Source: Haliea sp964022665 (GTDB lineage: Bacteria > Pseudomonadota > Gammaproteobacteria > Pseudomonadales > Halieaceae). Taken from it: a stretch of 64,000 bases of DNA. How positions within the stretch are numbered: position 1 is the first letter of the stretch; every line of letters starts with the position of its first letter. The notes below the pieces were generated by a model. It was not told the DNA's origin. It made no database searches and was given only the letters and a program-made list of their open reading frames with translations. The position numbers were made by a program, and so were the translations under genes. The DNA lies in contig CAXIDF010000002.1 in NCBI GenBank assembly GCA_964022665.1, forward strand, positions 124,001-188,000. The letters are read 5' to 3'. Of this stretch, positions 8,118 to 17,074 are shown piece by piece.

Positions 8118-8801
8118 TTACTGATCACCATCGCCCTGGGCACCTTGTTCAAGTCCTTTCATGAACTCGCCCAGCTTGCGTCCGGCCTCCTCGGGGGACA
8201 TGTCTTCCATGTCCTCGAATTGCTCACCCATCTCCTCCATCCGCGCGTCCATTTCCCGTGAAGCACGCTCGCTGCCGAGGCTGGTGAAAATGAACAGGAC
8301 CGCAAGCACGCCGAACACAATCTGCGCCGTCCTGCGTTGCCGGGCATGCACGGCAACGCTCGCCTCAACCAACAACCATGCCCCCCAGGCGATCGTCACA
8401 ATTCCCCCGATGTAGGGCACAATGCCGAGCAACGCACTGATCGGATAGAGCGCTGCCAGCGCCGCCTGGCAGCGAAACGCGGTTTCGTAATTCTCCGTCG
8501 ACCCCATGAGTTTCCAGATCACATAGAGCACGGCGGCCCCGATAAAGGCACCGAGCACTGCCATCAACGGACCGAAAATCAACGCACCGAACACCCCGGC
8601 CAACAGGCCGCCGGCGGAACCAAATAATGCGAAGACTGCGGCAATAACGCCCGCCACAGCGCCCATGACCGCCACAAATACGACCGGGTCACCGAACCCG
8701 CCGGTCTTTTGCATCGATTGAAAATAGTTGACTGGCCGGGTGATCACCTCGCGAGCCTGCGCGATGATCTGCTGAATATCGAAACCGTTATTTACGCTCA
8801 T
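8118..8801 (-). CDS. YIP1 family integral membrane protein
   Basis: A 227-residue protein of unknown function. A short cytoplasmic N-terminus (DIQQIIAQAREVITRPVNYFQSM), characteristic of bacterial YIP1-domain proteins, is followed by about five hydrophobic segments (for example around VFVAVMGAVAGVIAAVFALF and LLGIVPYIGGIVTIAWGAWL). It ends in an acidic tail rich in Glu and Met (MDARMEEMGEQFEDMEDM). The ATG at 8801 has a perfect GGAGG four bases upstream, so longer starts are not needed. It is divergent from the peptidase-like gene at 8943 and convergent with btuF. Confidence 0.8.
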   Translation of the reverse strand: MSVNNGFDIQQIIAQAREVITRPVNYFQSMQKTGGFGDPVVFVAVMGAVAGVIAAVFALFGSAGGLLAGVFGALIFGPLMAVLGAFIGAAVLYVIWKLMGSTENYETAFRCQAALAALYPISALLGIVPYIGGIVTIAWGAWLLVEASVAVHARQRRTAQIVFGVLAVLFIFTSLGSERASREMDARMEEMGEQFEDMEDMSPEEAGRKLGEFMKGLEQGAQGDGDQ

Positions 8802-8942
8802 GACACCTCCAATCCTGTTTATTGCTATTCTCGGGGACCGCAGGGAAATACTACGTGCGCAACGGCACAAATACCATCGGTATGGCTTTTGCCAACGCCA
8901 CTGGTATTCTCGTCGTCCAAACCAGTCAGGTCTCCGCTTACC

Positions 8943-10181
8943 ATGGCCACTTTGCATAAAAAGCTGTTCGCTACTCTGTTCTCCCTGCTGCTCCTGTCCT
9001 CGGCGACGCAGGCAGCAGACTACGAAATTCTATACCGCGCCAAAGTGCACCCGGACAGCGATGTCGCCCGGGTGGAGATACGCCTGCGCGGTGAACGATT
9101 GCCTAAGCAGCTGACCCTGAACCTGAACCCGGAACGACATCGGTCGGTCACCGCGGATCAGGGAGTGCGCCTCGACGGCAATAAAGCAATCTGGAAACCG
9201 CGCGAACCGGAAGACAGCCTGCACTACGAGTTTGTCATTGATGAACAGAAAGCGAGCGGCAGCTATGATTCGCTGCTTACTGAGGACTGGGCGATACTCC
9301 GCAGTGACAAGCTGATTCCGCCGATTTCAGCGCGTGTGCCCAAAGGCCTGGAGGGGCAGGCAGAATTACAGTTCCTCTTGCCCGAGGGCTGGTCGGTTGC
9401 CGCGCCCTATCCTACCCGAGAGGATGACAGCACGAGGTATGTAATCTCGGACCCCGGGCGCATTTTTCCGCGTCCCAAAGGATGGTTGATACTCGGCGAC
9501 ATCACCAGTCGGCAGGACATCATTGCTGGCACCGACGTACGCGTTGCTGCACCGGCGGGCCAGGGCGATCGTCTGCAGGACACCCTCGCGTTCATCGGCT
9601 GGAACCTGCCGGCGGTCAAGGCGGTACTGCCTGGGTTTCCCGACCAGTTGCTGATTGTGACGGCAGGCAAACCCATGTGGCGCGGCGGCTTGTCCGGCAC
9701 GCGGTCGCTGTTCATGCACACGGACCGCCCGATGATCAGTGGCAACCGCACCAGCAGCTTGATCCATGAGCTGATCCATGTCGGCACCGGCATCAGCGGC
9801 GGCAAGCGGGCAGACTGGATCGTCGAAGGGCTGGCCGAATATTACGCCTCCGCTATTCTGTTTCGCACCGGGGGTATGAGTGACTGGCGCTACGAGCAGG
9901 TGCTCGAGTGGAAAACCGACTGGGCCAGGGAAGCAGACACACTGTTCACGCGCCGCTCTTCCGGGCCTGTGACGGCCCGCGCCGCCATCTTCATGCACCG
10001 GCTCGACCAGGCGCTGGCAAAGGCGACAGACGGAGCCGCGGGTATTGATGATGTCGCCCGCGCGCTGGCGCAGGATCGCGGTCGTGTCTCCCTGGCGCAG
10101 CTCAAGGGCATCGTCACCGAGCTCGCCGGCAACGCCATCGATGTGGATGCCCTGATCGCCGACCTGGAGCAGGGCAGCTGA
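8943..10181 (+). CDS. secreted HExxH (gluzincin-like) metallopeptidase-related protein
   Basis: I do not recognise a named family. The 412 residues start with a signal peptide (LFATLFSLLLLSSATQA), so the protein is exported. The N-terminal half looks like beta-sandwich sequence. The C-terminal half has HELIH at 275-279 and, 15 residues later, WIVEGLAEYY (292-301). This is the HExxH and WxxEG pairing of gluzincin zinc peptidases such as the M1 and M61 families, with Glu295 as probable third ligand. The metal site therefore appears intact. The ATG at 8943 was chosen because it begins the signal peptide; the in-frame extension upstream is not coding-like. Substrate unknown. It is followed after 114 bases by the lytic transglycosylase segments. 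Confidence 0.7.
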   Translation: MATLHKKLFATLFSLLLLSSATQAADYEILYRAKVHPDSDVARVEIRLRGERLPKQLTLNLNPERHRSVTADQGVRLDGNKAIWKPREPEDSLHYEFVIDEQKASGSYDSLLTEDWAILRSDKLIPPISARVPKGLEGQAELQFLLPEGWSVAAPYPTREDDSTRYVISDPGRIFPRPKGWLILGDITSRQDIIAGTDVRVAAPAGQGDRLQDTLAFIGWNLPAVKAVLPGFPDQLLIVTAGKPMWRGGLSGTRSLFMHTDRPMISGNRTSSLIHELIHVGTGISGGKRADWIVEGLAEYYASAILFRTGGMSDWRYEQVLEWKTDWAREADTLFTRRSSGPVTARAAIFMHRLDQALAKATDGAAGIDDVARALAQDRGRVSLAQLKGIVTELAGNAIDVDALIADLEQGS

Positions 10182-10295
10182 CCTGCCGCTGCGTGACTTT
10201 TTGCCGAAGATAATTGCGCCCGGCAGGCTGTCTCGCGGGGCGCGCTGGCAGTATGATCGGCGCCGGATTCCCCTGCCCCCGGCTCGCCACACCCC

Positions 10296-11117
10296 ATGCG
10301 CCAACACGCCAGTCTCCCTCGTCTACGCAACGCACTCTTTGCCGCGGTATTGGCCATGTTGTGTGCCCCTCCGGCACCAGCGGCAGACATCGAACTGCCC
10401 CTGGAGCTGGACCTGGCTATCGTCGAGGAAGCGCTTACGGCGCAGTTGTTCACGGGGGCAGACACAACAGCCGAATTGTTTCACGATTCACAATCCTGCA
10501 ACGCGCTAACGCTATCTGAGCCCCGGGTAGAAGGCACGGCGTCCGGCCAATTGCGCGTTACCAGCCATATAGAGGCGCGGATAGGGTTATTGCTGGGTGG
10601 ACGTTGTCGTCTGCCAGTCGCCTGGAACGGACTCATTGAAACCTTTGAAGATGTGCGGGTGACACCGGGCAGCGACCGGGTCTCGTTTCGCGTGACCGAT
10701 TCCAACATGCTCAGTAGTGAAGATGGCAGCCGCAAATTGCCGGGCATGATCTGGGACTGGATCAAAGGTCAGGTCCACCCGCGTCTCAGCGCCATCACGC
10801 TGGATTTCGGCCCGGCGCTCACCGAATTGCGCTCGCTTATTCACGATGCACTGCCCGCTGAGCTCGCAGAACGCAGCGCGGTCTCCAGCTCGCTGCAGTT
10901 GCAAGGGGCGCGGGCCAACCCGGGCTCGATAACCGTGCTGCTTTCCATGCAGGCGCCCAGCATACCCACGGTCGCCGCGCGCGCCGGGGATACAGCCCCT
11001 CTCAGTAGCGCAGAACTCGCCGCCTGGGACGACGCGTGGCAGGCATGGGACGCCTTCGCGACCTGGCTGATCAAGGATCTCGCAGCGCCGGCGGACCCGG
11101 AACTGCGTACCGAGTGA
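10296..11117 (+). CDS. N-terminal segment of an interrupted lytic transglycosylase
   Basis: This 273-residue reading frame has a signal peptide (LFAAVLAMLCAPPAPAAD, cleaved near residue 29) and a domain I do not recognise (beta-rich, with RLPVAWNGLIETFEDVRV). It stops at TGA 11115-11117. The next frame, with the catalytic SLT domain, is in exactly the same reading frame and continues ten bases later without a good ribosome binding site. The two read naturally as one protein of about 617 residues broken by a nonsense codon. On its own this piece would be a periplasmic protein without catalytic function. It could also be a true separate gene, but the C-terminal piece would then lack any export signal. 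Confidence 0.65.
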   Translation: MRQHASLPRLRNALFAAVLAMLCAPPAPAADIELPLELDLAIVEEALTAQLFTGADTTAELFHDSQSCNALTLSEPRVEGTASGQLRVTSHIEARIGLLLGGRCRLPVAWNGLIETFEDVRVTPGSDRVSFRVTDSNMLSSEDGSRKLPGMIWDWIKGQVHPRLSAITLDFGPALTELRSLIHDALPAELAERSAVSSSLQLQGARANPGSITVLLSMQAPSIPTVAARAGDTAPLSSAELAAWDDAWQAWDAFATWLIKDLAAPADPELRTE

Positions 11118-11129
11118 ATCGCCCTGTTG

Positions 11130-12149
11130 ATGGAAGCGCGCTACGAACTTCGTCAGGCACTGGCCAGCGAACGCACGGGCACGGACCCGGTACATAGCCT
11201 GTTTCTTTCCACCTGGACACGCCTTGCCCCGCTGCTGCGCGAGAATACGCTTGCCATTCCCGGTGGTCGCAGCCTGGAACTGGCGGCCTTTCTCAGCGCC
11301 GGAAACGCGCTGCAGGCGCTGGACAACGCCGCGCCACAGCTCGGCCTCGCACTCGACAGCCAGACCCTGCGCCGCCTCGCGCGCCTGCTGGCGCCCAGCG
11401 TCAGCGACGACGAACTGGCCTACAGCACGGCGGTGGACCCGGAACTGCGCACGCTGCTGGGCTTGCCGGCGCAACTGGAGAGCGAGCCTCTGGAGGAAAC
11501 CACCGCGTCCGGCCCTTTTGCCTGGCTGATTCGCCCTGCGCACGCCAGCTCGGTGAGCAAGAGCCTGGTACAGCTGTTGACCGGCTGGGTGCCGGCAACC
11601 GCTGACCTGGACCGCTATCTGCTGGCCATGGAGCAGCTGCTGGATGAAAGCATTGCCGCCGAACGCGCGCGCGGCACAGTACCCAGCGAGTTCTTTCCGC
11701 TGTACCAGGATCTGGTACGAGCTACCGCGTGGCAGGAGTCATGCTGGCGCCAGTTCGTGAAAGAGGGCGGCACAGTCACCCCAATTCGCTCCTCTGCGGG
11801 CTCAGTGGGGCTCATGCAGATCAACCAGCATGTCTGGCGCAATATTTACGACCTCGAGGCCCTGCAGAGTAATGTCGGCTACAACGCACGCGCGGGCAGC
11901 GAAATACTCTCACACTACCTGGTGGACTACGCCATCAAACGCGGCGAACACACAGTGAACGACAACATCGACGACCTCGCGCGCGCCACCTACGGCGTGT
12001 ACAACGGCGGGCCGCGCCACCTTACGCGCTATCGGCAGGGGAGCAGAAGCGCTTACCTGCGCGGCGTCGATGCGGCGTTCTGGGAGAAATACCAGGCCAT
12101 TCGCAGCACCGGTGCCGCCGCGGTCAAGCAGTGCTACGGCGGTGCCTGA
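11130..12149 (+). CDS. transglycosylase SLT domain protein, C-terminal segment of an interrupted gene
   Basis: Lytic transglycosylases cleave peptidoglycan glycan strands in the periplasm. In this 339-residue segment the SLT domain occupies roughly residues 190-330, with the catalytic Glu in ATAWQES (E203), SSAGSVGLMQI at 221-231 and YNGGP at 291-295. All active-site motifs are intact. The N-terminus (MEARYELRQALASE) has no signal peptide, and no Shine-Dalgarno precedes the ATG at 11130 or the TTG at 11127. Reading through the TGA at 11115 would join it to the exported segment upstream. As written, the enzyme could not reach its substrate. The PhzF gene is convergent and overlaps its end by 16 bases. 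Confidence 0.75.
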   Translation: MEARYELRQALASERTGTDPVHSLFLSTWTRLAPLLRENTLAIPGGRSLELAAFLSAGNALQALDNAAPQLGLALDSQTLRRLARLLAPSVSDDELAYSTAVDPELRTLLGLPAQLESEPLEETTASGPFAWLIRPAHASSVSKSLVQLLTGWVPATADLDRYLLAMEQLLDESIAAERARGTVPSEFFPLYQDLVRATAWQESCWRQFVKEGGTVTPIRSSAGSVGLMQINQHVWRNIYDLEALQSNVGYNARAGSEILSHYLVDYAIKRGEHTVNDNIDDLARATYGVYNGGPRHLTRYRQGSRSAYLRGVDAAFWEKYQAIRSTGAAAVKQCYGGA

Positions 12150-12937
12150 AGCGCCAGCCCGAACAATTCCCCCGCCATGAACAGCACCGCGGTGCCCGAC
12201 AGCTGCACCCGCTCGCCCTGCAACGCGATGCCTACATCGCCGCCCCGCGGTGATATCTGGCGAGCCGAGAACACGGTTTTATCGAGCTGCTGTGCCCAGT
12301 AAGGTGCGAGCCGGCAATGGGCAGAGCCGGTAACCGGATCTTCCGGCACACCCAAACGGGGCGCAAAAAAACGGCTGACAAAGTCGTGCCGCTCACCGGG
12401 CGCCGTGGCGATCACACCCAGCGCATCCTGCTCGCCGAGTCGCGCGAAATCGGGCTGCAGCGCAGCCACTTCGGCCTCGCTCGTATAAACCGCGAGCAGG
12501 TAATTGCCGCCCGCCTGCACCTCCCGCGGCGCGCAACCCAGCGCCTCACCAAGGCCTGGCGGCACCGCGCAGGGCACTGTCGGCACGGCGGGAAAGTCCA
12601 TCACGTAACGCGCGCCTTCACGCCGAACCGGCAACTCACCACTGCGCGTGTAGAAGCGCACACATTCACCGGTGTAACCCAGCTGGGTGTACAGCACATG
12701 AGCACTGGCGAGCGTCGCATGACCGCAGAGGTCCACTTCCGCAGCGGGGGTGAACCAGCGCAGGTCGTAGCCCTCTCCAGCCGCGACAAAAAAGGCCGTC
12801 TCTGCAAGGTTGTTTTCCATGGCAATGGCCTGCAACAGCGCATCGTCCGGCCAGGCACCCAGGGGCACCACGGCAGCCGGATTGCCCTCAAATACCCGCT
12901 CCGCAAAGGCATCGACCTGGTACTGACGCACCGTCAT
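12134..12937 (-). CDS. PhzF family isomerase/epimerase
   Basis: PhzF-family proteins have a diaminopimelate-epimerase-like fold; PhzF itself isomerises a phenazine precursor, but most members have unknown substrates. The 267 residues carry the typical start VDAFAERVFEGNPAAVVPL, the conserved catalytic-type Glu in MENNLAETAFF near 45, LRWFTPAAEVDLCGHATLASAHVL at about 60-83 and GVPEDPVTGSAHCRLAPYW near 195-213. No other phenazine genes are present, so phenazine production is not implied. The ATG at 12937 overlaps the sstT stop (ATGA), suggesting coupled expression with an amino-acid carrier. Confidence 0.88.
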   Translation of the reverse strand: MTVRQYQVDAFAERVFEGNPAAVVPLGAWPDDALLQAIAMENNLAETAFFVAAGEGYDLRWFTPAAEVDLCGHATLASAHVLYTQLGYTGECVRFYTRSGELPVRREGARYVMDFPAVPTVPCAVPPGLGEALGCAPREVQAGGNYLLAVYTSEAEVAALQPDFARLGEQDALGVIATAPGERHDFVSRFFAPRLGVPEDPVTGSAHCRLAPYWAQQLDKTVFSARQISPRGGDVGIALQGERVQLSGTAVLFMAGELFGLALQAPP

Positions 12938-14151
12938 GACCGCACCCCGCCAGCCGCCGGCTGAAACAGCTTCGACTGATCCGCGGCATAGGTGTACACC
13001 ACGTCTGTACTGGAGTTCAGGGCGGTTTCCGCGGAGTCCTGGATCACACTGATCACGAAACCGACCGCCACAACCTGCATGGCCACGTCCAGCGGAATGC
13101 CGAAGAGTGAACAGGCCAGGGGCACCAGCAGCAGGCTGCCGGAAGGCACACCGCTGGCGCCACAAGCAGACAGGGCGGCAATAATGCACAGCAGCAGCGC
13201 GCCGCCCAGCGACACCTCAATGCCCAGCGTGTTGGCCGCTGCCAAGGTCAGCACGGTGATGGTGATCGCCGCACCAGCCATGTTCACGGTGGCACCAATG
13301 GGTATGGTCACGGTGTACAGCTCCTCGCTGATGCCGAGCTTCTTTGCCAGATTCAGGTTCACCGGAATGTTCGCTGCCGAACTGCGGGTAAAAAACGCAG
13401 TGATTCCGGACTCCTCCAGACACTTGAGGACTATCGGATAGGGATTGCGCTGCACCACGAGAAATACCAGTAACGGATTGACCACGAGCGCCATGATCAA
13501 CATGCAGCTCACCAACAGTAAAGCGAGGCTGGCATAACCGGCCAATGCGTCCAGCCCCGTGGTTGCGACCGTGCTGCAGACCAGACCGAAGATGCCCAAC
13601 GGGGCGAGGCGAATCACGTAGCGCACGATGTCGCTGACACCAATCGCCAGAGTCTGCAGATGTTCGCGAAAACTGCTGCTGGCGCGCCGGAAACTCACGC
13701 CGAGCAGAATTGCCCAGGTAAGGCAGCCAAGAAAATTACCCGTGAGCAGCGCATTCACCGGGTTATCAATCAACTTGAACAACACATCAGATAACACATC
13801 GCTGACGGCTACCGGTGGGCTCCCCCCGGCCACACCGGACAGCACGATTTCCTGTGGAAATACAAAACTCAGGCTCACCGCAACCATCGCAGCACTCACC
13901 GTCCCCGTCAGGTATAGCAGTAGGGTGAATGCTGACTTGCGCCCGTCACTGCCGCTTTCATGCCGGTTGGCAATTGCGGACATCACCAACAGCATCACCA
14001 GCAGGGGCGCAACAGCCTTGAGCATGCCGACAAACAGCGCCCCGAGCAGCCCCAACGGCTCGGCAGCCGCGGGCGCTGCAGCGCCCAGCGCAGCCCCGAC
14101 AGCAACACCGATTAGAATCTGGGGCACCAGGCCCAGTGACATCAAACGCAT
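12934..14151 (-). CDS. sstT: serine/threonine:sodium symporter
   Basis: A 405-residue dicarboxylate/amino-acid:cation symporter (DAACS) family inner-membrane carrier. Its best match in my memory is SstT, which imports serine and threonine with sodium. It has about eight membrane helices and two re-entrant loops. The serine-rich hairpin SGITAFFTRSSAANIPVN is at about 250-267, and PIGATVNMAGAAI near 285-297 carries the NMxG-type motif of the sodium/substrate site. A second loop, ACGASGVPSGSLLLVPLA, and QDSAETALNSSTDVVYT near the end are also SstT-like. A downstream in-frame ATG (14142) is an alternative start. The stop overlaps the PhzF gene start. Confidence 0.9.
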   Translation of the reverse strand: MRLMSLGLVPQILIGVAVGAALGAAAPAAAEPLGLLGALFVGMLKAVAPLLVMLLVMSAIANRHESGSDGRKSAFTLLLYLTGTVSAAMVAVSLSFVFPQEIVLSGVAGGSPPVAVSDVLSDVLFKLIDNPVNALLTGNFLGCLTWAILLGVSFRRASSSFREHLQTLAIGVSDIVRYVIRLAPLGIFGLVCSTVATTGLDALAGYASLALLLVSCMLIMALVVNPLLVFLVVQRNPYPIVLKCLEESGITAFFTRSSAANIPVNLNLAKKLGISEELYTVTIPIGATVNMAGAAITITVLTLAAANTLGIEVSLGGALLLCIIAALSACGASGVPSGSLLLVPLACSLFGIPLDVAMQVVAVGFVISVIQDSAETALNSSTDVVYTYAADQSKLFQPAAGGVRS

Positions 14152-14195
14152 GCAGCGGCTCTCCGATAATCAGTGTTCACAACCCTGGGCGCTCG

Positions 14196-16442
14196 CTAGA
14201 CATCGAGATGTTTACCCAGTGGCAGTTCGCGAATGCGTTGCCCGCTTGCGGCAAAGACTGCATTGGCAACGCTTGGGGCAACAGGGGGTGTAGGGGGCTC
14301 ACCCACACCGCTGGGGGGCGCTGCGCTGGGCATGATATGCGTTTTGATCACCGGCGGCACCTGTTGCATGCGAGCGATCGGGTAATCATGGAAATTGGAC
14401 TGCTGTGCCTCCCCTCCTTCGAACGTGATCTCGCCATTGAGAGCGAGGCTCAGGCCGAAGATCATGCCTCCCTCCATCTGCGCATGCACGCGATCAGGGT
14501 TGATGACGCGACCGGCATCCAGCACGCCGTGCATTTCCAGCACCCGCAGCTGGCCATCGCGCACCTCCACCTTACTCGCCACCGCCATATTACTGAGAAA
14601 ACTGTTCGCCGCCGAGAATCCCCAGCCCTGGCCCGCCGGAAGTGATTGTTTCCAGGGCACACGCTCAGCCAGCGTGCGGATCACTCCGGCCAGACGCGCG
14701 GTATCGTAGGGAAAATCCTCCAGCGAGCGGCCATAGTTGCTGTAGTTGAAACCTTCGTCTGCAAAATCGAGACTGCGGTCTTCGCCGAGCAGATCCAGCC
14801 AGAATGCGATGGGGTCACGCCCCGCCGCGTGTGCCAGCTCGTCAACAAAACTGCCGACGCCAAAGGCGTAGGGAATGTTGTACACCGAGCGCAGCCAGCC
14901 AATGCGCACATGGGCCGGAGCCGGGTGGCTCTCAATGCGCAGGTTGGGCACCGCAAACGGCACGCTGGCAAAGGTTTGTGACAGCCCTCCTTCGCTGCTC
15001 ATCTGCACCGAGGGCTCAAACGTGGCGCCGATCGGGGGTGCAGCTTCACGCGCCAGCCACGCAGTCACCTGCCCCTGCGCATCGAGCGCACCCTGGAAAT
15101 GCTGCGCGCTGCAGGCATGAAAGTAGTCGTGACGAATGTCATCCTCACGGCTCCACACCACCTGCACCGGACGTCCGGCGCGACGCGACAGCCGCGCCGC
15201 CTCCACGGCAAAGTCCGGCTTGGACTTGCGCCCGAAGCCACCGCCGAGCAGGGTGACATGCACCACAACCGCATCCACGTCAAGCCCAAGGGCCTCGGCA
15301 ACCGCCCGCCGGGTTGCCTGCGGCGTCTGGGTGCAGGCCCAGATCTCACAGCTCCCCGCGCCAACACGGGCCGCTGCAACCGGCGGCTCCATGGGTGCGT
15401 GGGCAAGATAGGGGGTGCGATAGGTCGCGTTGACCACCTGCTCTGCACGCTCCAGTGCCTCGCTGACATTGCCGCGCTGGCGCCGCACCTCACCCGGGCC
15501 ACTCTCCACCAAGGCCGCAAGGCCATCCAGATACTGCGCCGCACTGTGTTCACTGTGCGCGCTGGCTGACCAGCGCAGCTGCAACGCGCTGCGTCCGCGC
15601 AGGGCGCTCCAGTTATTTTCGGCCAGCACCGCCACACCTTCGATCGGGTTGAACCCGGGTGCGCCGTCCGCTGCCTCTAACGTCACCACATCAACGACTC
15701 CGGCTATTGCAAGCGCGGCGTCGCTTTCCAGCGACTCGATTTTTCCCTGCAGCCAGGGGCTGCGTTCGATGCTCGCGTAAAGCATATCGGGGAGCTGCAC
15801 ATCAATGCCGTAAACCGCCTCGCCTGCGAGCATGGCGTCGAGGTCGACAATCGGCAGGCTCTGCCCCACGTAACGAAAATCTGCCTCGGCTTTCATGCGC
15901 AAGGTCGCCGTGTCCGGCATGGGCAGCTTTGCGGCGCGTGCCGCAAGCTCGCCAAAACCGAGTGTTTGGCCACCGGGGCCATACACCGCATGCTCGCGCG
16001 CCCTGCACTGCGCCGCCGGCACGTCCCAGGCGTCTGCTGCGGCCTTCTCCAACAAGGTGCGCGCGGCGGCGCCCATCTGCCGCATTACCGGGTAAAAATC
16101 ACGCACCGAACGGGAGCCGTCCGTGTTCTGGCTGCCGTAGGCCGGATTGGCCTGTGCCTGTATGACCTTGACACGCTGCCAGTCCGCCTCCATTTCATCC
16201 GCAACGATCTGCGGCAGGCCGGTACGAATACCCGTGCCCATTTCCGAGCGATGCGCCACAATCTCGACGATGCCGTCGGCGCGTACGCTGACAAAAACAT
16301 TCAGCGCCGACCCGGTGGCCTCATCCAGAACACCCGCGAGCGCCGCGGAGCCCGGCACGCGAGCACCGAGCACCAGACCACCGGCGGTGAGGCCTGTGAG
16401 CTGCAGAAAACGGCGCCGGGAGACTTTTCGCAGTGTGTTCAT
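14196..16442 (-). CDS. xanthine dehydrogenase family protein, molybdopterin-binding subunit (IorB-like)
   Basis: Large subunit of a molybdenum hydroxylase of the isoquinoline 1-oxidoreductase / aldehyde dehydrogenase type, oxidising an aldehyde or N-heterocycle. The 748 residues begin with a twin-arginine signal (SRRRFLQLTG at 8-17), so the folded heterodimer is expected in the periplasm. Conserved pieces include GGGFGRKSK near residue 399 at the cofactor site, VNATYRTPYLAHAPMEP near 325, and the C-terminal GVGEPPTPPVAPSVANA near 709-725 with the catalytic Glu. The start overlaps the end of the iron-sulfur subunit gene (ATGA). No FAD-subunit gene is adjacent, consistent with transfer of electrons to a cytochrome or quinone. 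XdhC and MocA at 0.5-2.1 kb are plausible maturation partners. Substrate unknown. Confidence 0.9.
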   Translation of the reverse strand: MNTLRKVSRRRFLQLTGLTAGGLVLGARVPGSAALAGVLDEATGSALNVFVSVRADGIVEIVAHRSEMGTGIRTGLPQIVADEMEADWQRVKVIQAQANPAYGSQNTDGSRSVRDFYPVMRQMGAAARTLLEKAAADAWDVPAAQCRAREHAVYGPGGQTLGFGELAARAAKLPMPDTATLRMKAEADFRYVGQSLPIVDLDAMLAGEAVYGIDVQLPDMLYASIERSPWLQGKIESLESDAALAIAGVVDVVTLEAADGAPGFNPIEGVAVLAENNWSALRGRSALQLRWSASAHSEHSAAQYLDGLAALVESGPGEVRRQRGNVSEALERAEQVVNATYRTPYLAHAPMEPPVAAARVGAGSCEIWACTQTPQATRRAVAEALGLDVDAVVVHVTLLGGGFGRKSKPDFAVEAARLSRRAGRPVQVVWSREDDIRHDYFHACSAQHFQGALDAQGQVTAWLAREAAPPIGATFEPSVQMSSEGGLSQTFASVPFAVPNLRIESHPAPAHVRIGWLRSVYNIPYAFGVGSFVDELAHAAGRDPIAFWLDLLGEDRSLDFADEGFNYSNYGRSLEDFPYDTARLAGVIRTLAERVPWKQSLPAGQGWGFSAANSFLSNMAVASKVEVRDGQLRVLEMHGVLDAGRVINPDRVHAQMEGGMIFGLSLALNGEITFEGGEAQQSNFHDYPIARMQQVPPVIKTHIMPSAAPPSGVGEPPTPPVAPSVANAVFAASGQRIRELPLGKHLDV

Positions 16443-16918
16443 GCGTCGTCCTCCGCCTTCTCTACCGCGGCATTGGTACATTGGGCACTCTTTATGGCAG
16501 CGTGAATGCGCGGATAAGTGCCGCAGCGACACAGATTGCCCGACATGGTGCTGCGAATTTCGTCGTCTGATGCGCCGGGGTTCGCTGCCAGCAGCGCACT
16601 GGCGGCCATTATCTGCCCTGGCTGGCAGTACCCGCACTGGGGCACGTTGTGCTCGCGCCAGGCCTGCTGCAGCGGGTGCTGGCCATCGGCGGATAGCCCC
16701 TCGATAGTCGTGATTGCGCTGCCGCTGGCGTCGGCGACGGTCACTTGGCAGCTGCGCCGCGCCTGGCCGTCAAGGTGCACCGTGCAGGCACCACACAGTC
16801 CTTTCCCACAGCCGTACTTGGTGCCGCGCAGCTGCAGCAGGTCACGCAGTGCCCAGAGCAAGGGCATGTCAGGCTCGCAATCCACTTCCCGCTGCGCTCC
16901 ATTCACCGTGAGCTTCAT
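16439..16918 (-). CDS. (2Fe-2S)-binding small subunit of the molybdenum hydroxylase (IorA-like)
   Basis: This 159-residue electron-transfer subunit has a plant-type ferredoxin domain with cysteines 37, 42, 45 and 57 (YGCGKGLCGACTV) and a C-terminal helical domain binding a second cluster through Cys95, 98, 130 and 132 (CGYCQPGQIM and NLCRCGTYPRI). It passes electrons from the molybdenum site of the next-encoded subunit. It has no signal peptide of its own and is expected to be carried out by the Tat signal of the large subunit. The ATG at 16918 is preceded by AGGAGG six bases upstream, which rules out the longer frame. It is divergent from metY across 156 bases. Confidence 0.93.
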   Translation of the reverse strand: MKLTVNGAQREVDCEPDMPLLWALRDLLQLRGTKYGCGKGLCGACTVHLDGQARRSCQVTVADASGSAITTIEGLSADGQHPLQQAWREHNVPQCGYCQPGQIMAASALLAANPGASDDEIRSTMSGNLCRCGTYPRIHAAIKSAQCTNAAVEKAEDDA

Positions 16919-17006
16919 CAGCAACCTCCTAAGGGGGACAGAAAACGCTACTCTATACCCTTCAGCTTGCAGGGCAAGTTGAGACCTGCCGACGCGGCAC
17001 AAGGTC

Positions 17007-17034
17007 TTGCCAAGCACACTGCGTCTGCTACCCT
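17007..17034 (+). promoter_or_regulatory. putative promoter of metY
   Basis: TTGCCA at 17007-17012 and TGC-TACCCT ending at 17034 are separated by 16 bases and give a plausible sigma-70 promoter with an extended -10. It lies about 40 bases before the metY start, in the divergent gap with the molybdenum hydroxylase genes. Confidence 0.35.
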
Positions 17035-17074
17035 CCAGCCCAACCAAAACACTTTAGCGAGCGTATAACCGACC

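Noticed and set aside
8340..8358. A 19-base sequence repeated at 31381-31399
   Set aside because: One copy is inside ordinary codons of the YIP1 gene and I found no third copy; probably coincidence in a GC-rich genome.
10182..10295. Possible terminator after the HExxH gene (run of T at about 10197)
   Set aside because: No stem of useful length precedes the T-run.
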